Shown: positions 1 through 7,501 of the stretch, one piece after another
Layout of the letters: every line of letters starts with the position of its first letter
Position numbering within the stretch: position 1 is the stretch's first letter
Assembly: GCA_965655465.1 (NCBI GenBank)
Contig: CBFHGY010000077.1
Location: 1 to 11,083, forward strand
Length of the DNA: 11,083 nt
From: VMCP01 sp965655465
GTDB lineage: Bacteria; Bacteroidota; Bacteroidia; NS11-12g; UBA955
Direction: 5' to 3'
Program-made: the position numbers and the translations under genes
Notes under the pieces: generated by a model
Databases searched by the model: none
The model's input: only the letters and a program-made list of their open reading frames with translations
What the model was told of the DNA's origin: nothing

Positions 1-1
1 C

Positions 2-667
2 ACCTTTATTACCGAATATTATACCTCTATACAATCATGCGATTCGATTGTAAGCTATTCCATCTCCATCCTTAAAAAATATGAACAGACCTTTCCCATA
101 AAAACCTGCGAAAAATTCACCTCGCCATTAGGTAAAGTTATTATCTCAGATTCATTCGTTACCGATTCCTTCATTGCGCAATCCGGGTGTGATTCATTAA
201 TTCATTACATGGTTACCATTCATAAAAACCAATATAAAACCGATACCCTTAATGCCTGCGACTCGCTCATTTTCTTGGGAAAAACCTATACTAAATCTCA
301 ATGGGTTCAACACAAATATGCAACCTACTTAGGATGTGATTCATTTCAAACCACTTTAGTGCGTATTTTCCCATCCTATTTCCAATCCGTAGAAATACAA
401 GCTTGTGACTCATTTGTGTCAAGTACCGGCACTACATATTACGATTCTGAAACCTATAAGGAACGTTTTACAAGTCAAAATGGTTGCGATTCTATTATTG
501 AAACTACGCTAAACATTTTCCGTTCTGCTACCTATTTCGATACGCTCAATTCTTGTGAACCAATAACCCTTAGAGACTCCCTATATAGCGGTTCCACAAC
601 GGTTAAATTCATGGGAAAATCTAAGAACGGCTGCGATTCTATACGAATTACAGAATTGAATATTGTT
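2..667 (+). repeat. Tandem ~48-residue cysteine repeats within the first gene
   Basis: Unit boundaries read from the translation are 2-79 (C-terminal part of a unit), 80-226, 227-370, 371-520 and 521-667, giving units of 48-50 codons. The unit pattern is a leading Cys-x-Ser/Pro motif, a Gly/Tyr-rich middle, and a closing 'GCDS' followed by an alternating hydrophobic strand such as 'TTLNIF'. The copies are diverged and not near-identical in DNA, so this is an old domain array and not a recent slippage product. The paired cysteines probably form disulfides once outside the cell (inference). The array continues past the left edge. Confidence 0.8.
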
Positions 668-1135
668 CAAATCAACAATCAAATTAATGTTCAAGATTCC
701 ATGTTGAATCTTCAGGAACCCGATTGGACAGAAATTCAGTGGTATGACTGCAATACCTTAGAAAATATAGGCCGCAACAATATAGCCAGTTTATTAATCC
801 CCTACTCAGGTGATTTCAAAGCTAAAATCATTAAAAACAACTGTGAGAAATGGTCTGATTGTGTTAGCAGCGAACGGAAAAATGATTTCTCGATTTTTGA
901 GTCTTCTCAAATTCGCGTATCCCCAAACCCTAACATCGGAAACTTTCAAATTCTGGGATTACATATTCAAGATCAAATATGCATGTTCGATGCTCAAGGC
1001 AAAAAGTTAAATTTCAATCGAAATAGCTACAATCCAAATGAATTCGAAATTCCTGATTTCAGGGGCTTAGCAATTATCCAAATTTACAGCGATTCTAAAG
1101 CACCCTGTGTAATTAGGGTTTTGATAGGCGACTAA
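2..1135 (+). CDS. Cysteine-repeat ('CDS' repeat) surface protein with T9SS type A sorting domain, 5' partial
   Basis: The frame is open from the left edge to a TAA at 1133-1135, so the gene starts outside the window; the ATG at 209 is internal, because repeat units continue in frame upstream of it. The visible 377 residues hold about four and a half degenerate repeats of ~48 residues. In each, a '(A/S)CDS' or 'SCEP' cysteine lies in the first half and 'GCDS....L.I' closes the unit. This is the family often seen in Bacteroidota adhesin-like proteins as 'ACDSYTWNG...GCDSTATLNLTI'. A non-repeat module follows (about 668-880), with 'WYDC' and a pair 'NNCEKWSDC', resembling the known 'QWLDC...GxY.V....GC...S.C' domain. 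A sorting domain (about 905-1132, 'RVSPNPNIGNF') ends the protein. I infer T9SS export and surface attachment; adhesion is a guess. No catalytic motif is visible. The next gene follows after 20 bases. Confidence 0.88.
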   Translation, partial: TFITEYYTSIQSCDSIVSYSISILKKYEQTFPIKTCEKFTSPLGKVIISDSFVTDSFIAQSGCDSLIHYMVTIHKNQYKTDTLNACDSLIFLGKTYTKSQWVQHKYATYLGCDSFQTTLVRIFPSYFQSVEIQACDSFVSSTGTTYYDSETYKERFTSQNGCDSIIETTLNIFRSATYFDTLNSCEPITLRDSLYSGSTTVKFMGKSKNGCDSIRITELNIVQINNQINVQDSMLNLQEPDWTEIQWYDCNTLENIGRNNIASLLIPYSGDFKAKIIKNNCEKWSDCVSSERKNDFSIFESSQIRVSPNPNIGNFQILGLHIQDQICMFDAQGKKLNFNRNSYNPNEFEIPDFRGLAIIQIYSDSKAPCVIRVLIGD

Positions 1136-1155
1136 AATTCCTTTTTTTTGAATTT

Positions 1156-3312
1156 ATGTTTTTTTCAAAAAAAGCCAACAAGCATTATAGCTCACTTTTC
1201 TTTTTATTAACCTTAACGATTTCCGTAAATGCCCAACTGGAATTCAACCAACAAAAAAGAATAAGCAAAGGGCTCGATTATAGCGGTCACAGCGTGTCCT
1301 TTTTCGGTAATGGAGACTATATTATAGCAGGGAACATCGTTGACACGGTTTCACTTAGTAAAGACCAAAGGATTATTCCCACTACCTTGCCTGGAATTTA
1401 TTTAGCATTATTCAATGCACAAGACAGTTTAATTTGGAGTCGCGAAATTAAAGCGTCGTCAAGTTCAAATACATTGCGAACCAATGTGCCCATTAAGGTT
1501 GGCTCTGATGGTGATATATTAATTGCAGGTGAGTTCACAGGTACCTTAATTTTTCCCAATGGTACACAAAAATCTGCTGGAGTTTTAAGCGATATTTTTT
1601 GGGTTCGATATGCGAAAAATGGTGTTCTCAGAGCTGTTGGCACCTATGCTGATGCCCTTTGCTATCAAACGGCCTTGGGTTCCGATTTAAGAGTAGCCAT
1701 CGGTGGCAGAACCATGAATGGCGGCAATAATGCATTTGTTGCCTTATTTGACTCTTCAGGTACGATCAACACTAAGGGGAATTATGTTTTTACCGGCACA
1801 AAAAACAACCGCGACGCAGTTACATCTTTGTGTTTTGGGCTGGATGAGTCCATCTATTTTGCGGGACATGCAAATTCAGATAGTATCGGTTATTACACTT
1901 TCCCTCAGTATGTTGATGCTCCAAACGACATAAATAGATATACGTTATTTCTAGGCAAATTCAATCCCAATCACGCACTTTCATGGTTTAAAGGAGCAAC
2001 CCCTATTCCCGGTTCTCAACCCTATACTTTTGATCTCAACAATTCGCAATTTCAAAACAGTCTTAACCGAGTGGTTTTCTCTGGATTTTATAATCGATCG
2101 AATTTTTATTTGGATAAAGACACCTTTCCAAAGACTTCCACCGTAAATTCAGATGCCAGGAAACCCATTATTATATGTATAGATACTGCTGGAAAAATAG
2201 TATGGAATTCGAGTATTGGACTCAATGCAGAAAATCAAAGAGGTGAAATTTATACCCTTTCTACCTTTGAAAACGACCTCATTATAAGCGCCGATATAGA
2301 GCATTATCTTTTTTCCACGTTAAAAATTGGAAACCTTGATTTCAATTGGGGAGATAAAGCGCTTGCCGTAATTCGTTTAGACTCTTTAGGAAATATTAAA
2401 ACCACTCTAGGAACCGACCCCGCAAAAAAACAGAAAATTCAATATGTAAAAAGTTGTGCCTTCAATCCCCAAAAAGGGTATTTCATGATGCTCTTGAATG
2501 CAAGCAGCACCGACTCCATTCTATTTCCTAAATTATCGGTATCCACCATGGGCAGTTTTTTAATTTCCACCTTGGAATGCAATTTAACTGCTAGCATCCC
2601 ACCCTTTCAAAAACAGTTTTGTCAAAACGATCTGCCTTACTCCGTTTCAGGATTGCCCAAAGGGGGACGCTTTTTAGGTTTGGGTATTGACACTTTGGGA
2701 ATTATTGATCCGAGCCAACTCAATGTTGGAAAATATCCCTTTCAGTATACGATTAATGATCTTAAAGGCTGTGAATCTGCTATTTGGGACACATTTACCA
2801 TTTCCGCATTATCAAATATCAGTTTCGGGTTCATTGAAAAAGAATTTTGTCCTAAAGATACCCTCATTACACTTAATGCAAGTCCATCTGGGGGAATATT
2901 TTATGGGAATGGAGTAATTTCTCAAAGTTTCAATCCTTCGAAAGCAAATCAAGGTAATAATAGCATTTCCTATGTATTTACGAATGCCAACAATTGCACC
3001 TCTAAGGATTCGATTGAAATATTCATAAAAGACATTTCGGAATGTGAAACTCAAAATAATTTAACGAGTTACGCACCAATATTATGGGAGGTTTCACCCA
3101 ATCCGTGCAGCGATATCCTTAAAATTCGAATTCCAGAGCATATCACCTCTACAAGTGTGCACATCTTGAATTATCAAGGAAAAGAAATTCAAAAAATCAA
3201 TTACGTCAAGGATCAAGACTATATTGTACTGAAGGATATCCCACAAGGATTGATATGGGTCATCTTGGACTCAGGTTTGGAACGAAAATCGTTCCTAATT
3301 TCGCACCCATAA
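1156..3312 (+). CDS. Secreted propeller-like protein with two Ig-like modules and T9SS type A sorting domain
   Basis: The 718-residue protein starts at the ATG at 1156, which gives a good Sec signal peptide: basic 'KKANKH', a hydrophobic run, then 'SVNA' before Q27. Residues ~30-480 repeat short strand motifs such as 'GDYIIAGNIVDT', 'GDILIAGEFTGTL' and 'IYFAGHAN', with 'D..G.I' turns. This resembles the SBBP-type beta-propeller repeats of Bacteroidota surface proteins, though too diverged here to count blades. Two tandem Ig-like modules follow at ~482-550 ('QFCQNDLPYSVSGLPKGGRF') and ~557-626 ('EFCPKDTLITLNASPSGGIF'), each with a late cysteine, 'GC' or 'NC'. Residues ~644-718 are a sorting domain ('WEVSPNPCSDILKI...VHILNYQGKEI...IPQGLIWVIL'). 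The 20-base spacing from the preceding gene suggests an operon. A 6-bp inverted repeat (AAATTC 1135-1140, GAATTT 1150-1155) ends right before the ATG. Surface location is well supported; ligand and role are unknown. Confidence 0.9.
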   Translation: MFFSKKANKHYSSLFFLLTLTISVNAQLEFNQQKRISKGLDYSGHSVSFFGNGDYIIAGNIVDTVSLSKDQRIIPTTLPGIYLALFNAQDSLIWSREIKASSSSNTLRTNVPIKVGSDGDILIAGEFTGTLIFPNGTQKSAGVLSDIFWVRYAKNGVLRAVGTYADALCYQTALGSDLRVAIGGRTMNGGNNAFVALFDSSGTINTKGNYVFTGTKNNRDAVTSLCFGLDESIYFAGHANSDSIGYYTFPQYVDAPNDINRYTLFLGKFNPNHALSWFKGATPIPGSQPYTFDLNNSQFQNSLNRVVFSGFYNRSNFYLDKDTFPKTSTVNSDARKPIIICIDTAGKIVWNSSIGLNAENQRGEIYTLSTFENDLIISADIEHYLFSTLKIGNLDFNWGDKALAVIRLDSLGNIKTTLGTDPAKKQKIQYVKSCAFNPQKGYFMMLLNASSTDSILFPKLSVSTMGSFLISTLECNLTASIPPFQKQFCQNDLPYSVSGLPKGGRFLGLGIDTLGIIDPSQLNVGKYPFQYTINDLKGCESAIWDTFTISALSNISFGFIEKEFCPKDTLITLNASPSGGIFYGNGVISQSFNPSKANQGNNSISYVFTNANNCTSKDSIEIFIKDISECETQNNLTSYAPILWEVSPNPCSDILKIRIPEHITSTSVHILNYQGKEIQKINYVKDQDYIVLKDIPQGLIWVILDSGLERKSFLISHP

Positions 3313-3341
3313 AGAGAGTTTTCGTAAACTGAAACATCTTT

Positions 3342-3368
3342 GCAAAATCTTTTTCGCAAGAGATTTGC
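3342..3368. terminator. Possible bidirectional terminator hairpin between convergent genes
   Basis: GCAAAATCT at 3342-3350 can pair with AGATTTGC at 3361-3368 with one bulged A, leaving a ~10-base loop. It lies 30 bases after the stop of the plus-strand gene ending at 3312, in the 187-base gap facing the minus-strand gene ending at 3500. The stem is AT-rich and has no strong U tract, so this is only a positional candidate. Confidence 0.25.
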
Positions 3369-3499
3369 TAAAATTACCCATTTTAATCATTGAAATCGAC
3401 GCGCGGCGTGTCAAAGGGAAAAACCCCGATCAAAGTCATTTACATCGCCTCTCATTCACGGTTTTGCCAGAACTGCATTGTTACCGCTTACAAGTGAAC

Positions 3500-5362
3500 T
3501 TACTTACTTAACAGATACTGCTTCAAAGCTTCTAATTCTTTTTCCTGATTTTTATTTTGGATTACCATTAAATCAAGGTCATTTTGATGCTTTTGAATCA
3601 TTTCTACATGCATAGAGGTTAATGATTGATAGTTCATTGATTTGGTTTGAATTTCATCCGAAGCAGTTGCAATTAATTCGGGGAAAATTTCTTCCACCTC
3701 TTGAGAAATGAAACCATAGTTCAATTGGTGGGCAGCAAAAACCTCGGCATTCCAATAATAGGTTACTGGTTTCAAATTCATATATTTCGTTGAAATATCT
3801 GATTTCAAATCTGTTATGGTATTCTTCAATCGCCTATCAGACATTGCACTCAAGGTGCTATAATAAACCCCGGACACGGAAAGATCCCAAGTGCAAAGTC
3901 CACCCCCCCATCCTGTAGGCCAGTTGGTTTTTATATTTCCATTCTGATCGGAAATTAAAACACGCGACTGACCAGTTTCACGAAACTCAATTAGTTTATT
4001 ACTTGAAGAACCATTATTAAAATTCCACTTCGAATTAATGATAAATCCATCGGTAGCATTTTGGATTCCGATTGAATAACCCCTCACTCCAGCAATATCC
4101 AGAGAGGTATAGGGATCTCCGCCCCCGTTTCCAGCAGTTCGGACGCAAATAACCGAATGAGCAGTGGAAGAGCTATTATTAGTATTCAAAAGATTTACCA
4201 TAGGTGCGTCATGTCCACCAAGAAGTCCAGAGTATACATTTGAATTCTGAATATGCAAGAAAGTACTTGGAGTTGAAACGCCCATTCCGACCTTGCCGTT
4301 AATTAAAGTGTACCCTGTACCAGATGGTGATAAAGTAATATTTGAATTTGATCCACCGGCAGACATGCTTAGTGCCGTACTTCCAGCAATTGAACCATTG
4401 GTAGAATTAGTACCTCCCATTGCCAAAGTAAGCTTACTTATACTTACCGTTGGTGTGGTACTTCCATTGGTTACCAAAATTCCATTTACGCCTGAAATAG
4501 TAGAAACCGTGCCAATAGTACTTGAAGAAGGGGCCCAATTGCTACCGTTAAATGCCAATAATTGTCCCGTACTAGCACTAAGTGAATTTAATTTTACAGC
4601 TGTAACCGCAGAATTTGAAATGTGATTATTTGAAACGCCAGCCGCTGCTAATGAAACTGTATTATTGGTGTTGGTTAACCCACCCGTAAAGGTGTATGCA
4701 GTTCCACTATTAAATTCGGACCATTGGGTACCGTTAAAGACATAACCGTTCGATGGAACAGTAGCAAAAACAGCATCTTTCGATGATGGAGTAACAAAAG
4801 ACCATGAGCCTGAACTATAAGTAGCAATCTGATTTCGAGACCCACCACTCCAACTTGCACTAAGAATATAGCGATCTCCATCACTCGGTGAATTAGGTGT
4901 AGAAGATGCGAAATCGATTATAGACGCTCTCCATAAAAGTCCACCACTCAATCCATCTACATAGCCCTTAGTTGCCAAATCCGTTGCATTTGAAGGACCT
5001 GCTAAATTGATAAGTTTTTTCAATCCTAAATTCAAATTTCCCGAGAATATGGATTGACCATCCACTTTAACCAAACCGTCTACTTCCACCGGTGTTAATG
5101 GACCTGTCCATTCCGTACCGTTATAGTAGTAGAATCCTGAGGTATTATCCGTCTGAAACACCATCAAGCCCGCACTTGGACTCACTATGACACTTCTTTG
5201 ATTCGAGGTCATTCTTGGCAATAAAAATCCCAAATTGCTACTTTTCAATTCCAATTTTGCCGATGCCGATGGCGTTTCAACACCCATTCCAACCTGAGAA
5301 AATGAAGTTGTTACTCTCCCAAGTAGTAAACCATAAAATAATACAAATTTTAAGTGGTTCAT
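3500..5362 (-). CDS. Secreted tail-fibre-like protein with C-terminal S74 intramolecular chaperone autoprocessing domain (copy 2)
   Basis: The 620-residue protein starts at the ATG at 5362-5360 with a signal peptide ending around 'TTSFS' (residue 22). Residues ~23-95 are the Bacteroidota fibre head ('VGMGVETPSASAKLEL...GFLLPRMTSNQR...GFYYYNGTEWTGPL'). Residues ~142-218 resemble DUF2793 of phage tail fibres ('GDRYILSAS...NQIATYSSGSWSF...GYVFNGTQW'). A Ser/Thr/Gly/Asn-rich shaft includes a second 'KVGMGVSTPSTFLHI' motif. The C-terminal domain begins at SDRRLK, with Ser508 and Lys513 at the positions of the catalytic Ser/Lys dyad of S74 autoproteases (as in phage endosialidases and eukaryotic MYRF). 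'YGFISQEVEEIFPEL' and a terminal coiled coil (~590-620) follow. By homology, the domain templates trimer folding and then cuts itself off before Ser508. There is no T9SS sorting domain. The start is one base after the stop of the upstream paralogue (TAATATG), suggesting translational coupling. Confidence 0.9.
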   Translation of the reverse strand: MNHLKFVLFYGLLLGRVTTSFSQVGMGVETPSASAKLELKSSNLGFLLPRMTSNQRSVIVSPSAGLMVFQTDNTSGFYYYNGTEWTGPLTPVEVDGLVKVDGQSIFSGNLNLGLKKLINLAGPSNATDLATKGYVDGLSGGLLWRASIIDFASSTPNSPSDGDRYILSASWSGGSRNQIATYSSGSWSFVTPSSKDAVFATVPSNGYVFNGTQWSEFNSGTAYTFTGGLTNTNNTVSLAAAGVSNNHISNSAVTAVKLNSLSASTGQLLAFNGSNWAPSSSTIGTVSTISGVNGILVTNGSTTPTVSISKLTLAMGGTNSTNGSIAGSTALSMSAGGSNSNITLSPSGTGYTLINGKVGMGVSTPSTFLHIQNSNVYSGLLGGHDAPMVNLLNTNNSSSTAHSVICVRTAGNGGGDPYTSLDIAGVRGYSIGIQNATDGFIINSKWNFNNGSSSNKLIEFRETGQSRVLISDQNGNIKTNWPTGWGGGLCTWDLSVSGVYYSTLSAMSDRRLKNTITDLKSDISTKYMNLKPVTYYWNAEVFAAHQLNYGFISQEVEEIFPELIATASDEIQTKSMNYQSLTSMHVEMIQKHQNDLDLMVIQNKNQEKELEALKQYLLSK

Positions 5363-5363
5363 A

Positions 5364-7253
5364 TTATTTCTGTAATTTTTCTTGGATTAAAGATTTCAAC
5401 TCGTCAATTTGCAATTGACGCTTTTCCAGCAATGATCTCAAGTTTTGGATTTCAGCTTCCTGATCTTGTATCATTTTGACCGTGAGTGCATGAAAAGATT
5501 GATAATTCACGGACTTTGTTTGCATTTCGTCGCTAGCCGTTGATACGATGTCTGGGAATACTTTTTCAATTTCCTGAGCTATGAATCCATACTGAAGAGC
5601 ATGATCGTCACATATCCCCTTATTCCAGTAGTAACTTACTGGATTTAATTTCAACAGTTTATGTGCGTCAGCGGTTGTAATGGCATTAATTTCATTTTTC
5701 AATCTTCGGTCTGAACGAGCAGATAGCGTGGTATAATATATACCGGAAAGGGTCATATCATAGGTTGCGAGACCGCCACCCCAACCACTTGGCCATCCGG
5801 TGTTATAGGTTCCACCGTCATTGGGAATAATCACGCGAGATTGTCCAGATTCATTAAAAATCATCATGTTGTTTGCCGCCGTACCCGTTGCAAAGTCCCA
5901 ACGACTGTTAATAATCAATTGGTCAGTTGAGTTATTTATTCCCATGCTGTAACCCTTGACCGCGTTAATGTCCCAGGAAATGTATGGATTACCACCCGAG
6001 TTTCCGCCGGTCCTTACTGCCAAAATTGCATGTGCTGAACTCGAACTGTTATTTGAATTATTGATATATATAGAAGGTACTGAAGTGGTACTGGGATTAT
6101 CAGAACCGCTAAAAACATTGGAATTCTCTATGTGCAAAGTTGTCGCAGGTGTAGATATACCCATTCCAACTTTTCCGTTCAACAGGGTATATCCAGAACC
6201 ACTTGGCGATAAGGTAACATTTTGATTGGTGCCTCCGGCCGCAAAAGTCAAGGCCCCAGTTCCAGCAATAGAACCATTAACAGACCCAGTTCCTCCATTG
6301 GCAACAGGCACGGTTGTAATGGAAATGCTTGGTGTTGTTGTAGCATTGGTTACAGACAATCCCGAGCCTACAGAAACACTTGTAACCGTTCCAGAATTGA
6401 GCGTAGTTGGAGCCCATGCCGATCCGTTGTACCTTAAAATTTGCCCTGAAGTTGCACCCATAGAATTTAACTTGGATGCCGTTACAGCCCCATCCGCAAT
6501 ATGCGTAGTGGCAACACCCGAATTTGCTATAGAAATGGTATTGGAGGAATTTGACAATCCAGTGCCGAACGAATACGTAACGCTGCTATTAAATTGATTC
6601 CAAGAAGTACCATTAAAAACATATCCATTAGAAGGAGTCGTAGCAAACACCGCGTCTCTGTTGGAAGGCGTGGTAAAAGTCCATGAACTACCCGTATAGG
6701 TTGCAATTTGATTGGTCGAACCTCCGCCCCAAGAGGCAGTGAGTATGTAGCGACTTCCCGTGGCAGGCGAAGAAGGCGCAGAGGAAACTAAATCTACCAC
6801 GGATTCCTTCCATGTCAAACCACCCGTTAACCCATCCACATAGCTTTTATTTGCCCCATCAGTGGATGAAGTAGGTGTGGCTAAATTAACTATTTTTTGT
6901 CCTCCTAAATTAATATCCCCTGTAGCCGTTACTGTACCATCGGCTTTTAAATATTGGGTCAAATCACTTACTGAAAGTGGACCTGTCCAAGCTGAACCTG
7001 TATAATAATAGAGTCCTTGAGAATTGTTGATTTGATAAATCATCAAACCAGCCACAGGATTGGCAATTGCGTCTTTTTCCGTTTCTGTCATTCTTGGCGG
7101 TAAAAAACCTTTTGACGTGCTGCTTAAATCTAAAATAGCAGAGGATTCGGGATTGGTAGTTCCGATGCCAACCTGAGCAGAAACGGGTGAAATAATTCCC
7201 CAAAAAGATCCTAAAGTTAAAATAAACGGAACAAAAAGGCGGGTTCTAAGCAT
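5364..7253 (-). CDS. Secreted tail-fibre-like protein with C-terminal S74 intramolecular chaperone autoprocessing domain (copy 1)
   Basis: I chose the ATG at 7253-7251 (629 residues) because it opens directly into a classic signal peptide, 'MLRTRLFVPF...SPVSA', cleaved before Gln27. An in-frame GTG at 7295 would add 14 residues ahead of it. Order of parts: head ('VGIGTTNPESSAILDL...GFLPPRMTETEK...GLYYYTGSAWTGPL'); DUF2793-like module at ~146-222 ('GSRYILTASWGGGSTNQIATY...GYVFNGTSW'); Ser/Thr/Asn-rich shaft with 'KVGMGISTPATTLHI'; then the S74 domain with Ser514 and Lys519 of SDRRLK, 'YGFIAQEIEKVFPDI' and a ~40-residue heptad-like coiled coil ('MIQDQEAEIQNLRSLLEKRQ'). Every module is matched in order by the downstream gene, so the pair is a tandem duplication. 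The C-terminal ~80 residues are about half identical by eye. The product is expected to be a trimeric exported fibre that sheds its chaperone domain; its target is unknown. It is probably the first gene of a two-gene operon. Confidence 0.9.
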   Translation of the reverse strand: MLRTRLFVPFILTLGSFWGIISPVSAQVGIGTTNPESSAILDLSSTSKGFLPPRMTETEKDAIANPVAGLMIYQINNSQGLYYYTGSAWTGPLSVSDLTQYLKADGTVTATGDINLGGQKIVNLATPTSSTDGANKSYVDGLTGGLTWKESVVDLVSSAPSSPATGSRYILTASWGGGSTNQIATYTGSSWTFTTPSNRDAVFATTPSNGYVFNGTSWNQFNSSVTYSFGTGLSNSSNTISIANSGVATTHIADGAVTASKLNSMGATSGQILRYNGSAWAPTTLNSGTVTSVSVGSGLSVTNATTTPSISITTVPVANGGTGSVNGSIAGTGALTFAAGGTNQNVTLSPSGSGYTLLNGKVGMGISTPATTLHIENSNVFSGSDNPSTTSVPSIYINNSNNSSSSAHAILAVRTGGNSGGNPYISWDINAVKGYSMGINNSTDQLIINSRWDFATGTAANNMMIFNESGQSRVIIPNDGGTYNTGWPSGWGGGLATYDMTLSGIYYTTLSARSDRRLKNEINAITTADAHKLLKLNPVSYYWNKGICDDHALQYGFIAQEIEKVFPDIVSTASDEMQTKSVNYQSFHALTVKMIQDQEAEIQNLRSLLEKRQLQIDELKSLIQEKLQK

Positions 7254-7261
7254 ATTACTAA

Positions 7262-7313
7262 CAAAGTTAATCCAAATCGATATAACTGTATTCACCTTAG
7301 ATTAAAAATCCAA
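7262..7313 (-). promoter_or_regulatory. Candidate Bacteroidota-type promoter elements for the fibre-gene pair
   Basis: On the minus strand, TAACTTTG (7269 to 7262) matches the Bacteroidota -7 consensus TAnnTTTG exactly, but has no TTTG at the -33 distance and would leave almost no leader before the ATG at 7253. A second arrangement, TTGG (7313-7310) spaced about 20 bases from TACAGTTA (7290-7283), matches both elements only partly. One of these probably drives the pair, but the choice is not settled by sequence. Confidence 0.25.
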
Positions 7314-7345
7314 TTTAAACAATTAGGTTTTATATATTTTTCTGT

Positions 7346-7501
7346 TTTTTCAGGGCAACAAGTTAGTTATTTCTATATTTTGTCACCCTGAAAACGCCAG
7401 TATAATGCATATCTATTTTTCAGGAGCGTGTCCTTCGCTTAATCGATGGCCAAGCCAAAACGATTACAATTTTTGATTTAAATACGCAACACCCTGAAAA
7501 A
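7346..7501. repeat. Cluster of TTTTCAGGG / CCCTGAAAA inverted repeats
   Basis: Four related arms alternate in orientation: TTTTTCAGGG (7346-7355), CCCTGAAAA (7386-7394), TTTTTCAGG (7416-7424) and CCCTGAAAAA (7492-7501). The first two form a hairpin of 15-base arms matching at 13 positions (7347-7361 with 7380-7394) around an 18-base loop. The third and fourth are a 9-bp perfect inverted repeat, and the outermost pair is a 10-bp perfect one. This could be a degraded small mobile element or a palindromic regulatory or terminator structure. No transposase lies nearby and no clear target-site duplication was seen. The last arm overlaps the sorting-domain remnant in reading frame, so part of the pattern may be chance. 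Confidence 0.5.

Noticed and set aside
2..667. Tandem units considered as a CRISPR array
   Set aside because: The repeats are protein-level, diverged in DNA and in one open reading frame, with no conserved DNA repeat or unique spacers. No cas genes are present.
3383..3439. 18-codon minus-strand frame starting at an ATG in the convergent gap
   Set aside because: Too short, no recognisable family and no ribosome-binding or promoter signal. A frame of this size is expected by chance.
4293..4625. Open frame of 110 codons on the plus strand inside the downstream fibre gene
   Set aside because: It is antisense to the repetitive Ser/Thr/Gly-rich shaft of a well-supported gene. Its Val/Pro/Leu-rich composition is what the complement of such codons gives, and it has no signal or domain.
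6226..6597. Open frame of 123 codons on the plus strand inside the upstream fibre gene
   Set aside because: It is the same kind of antisense shadow as at 4293-4625, at the matching place in the paralogue. It reflects shared low-complexity coding sequence and not a conserved antisense gene.
3500..7253. Prophage fragment
   Set aside because: Despite phage-like fibre domains, both proteins carry signal peptides and Bacteroidota-specific heads. No capsid, tail, integrase or lysis genes lie in the window, so a prophage is not supported by what is visible.
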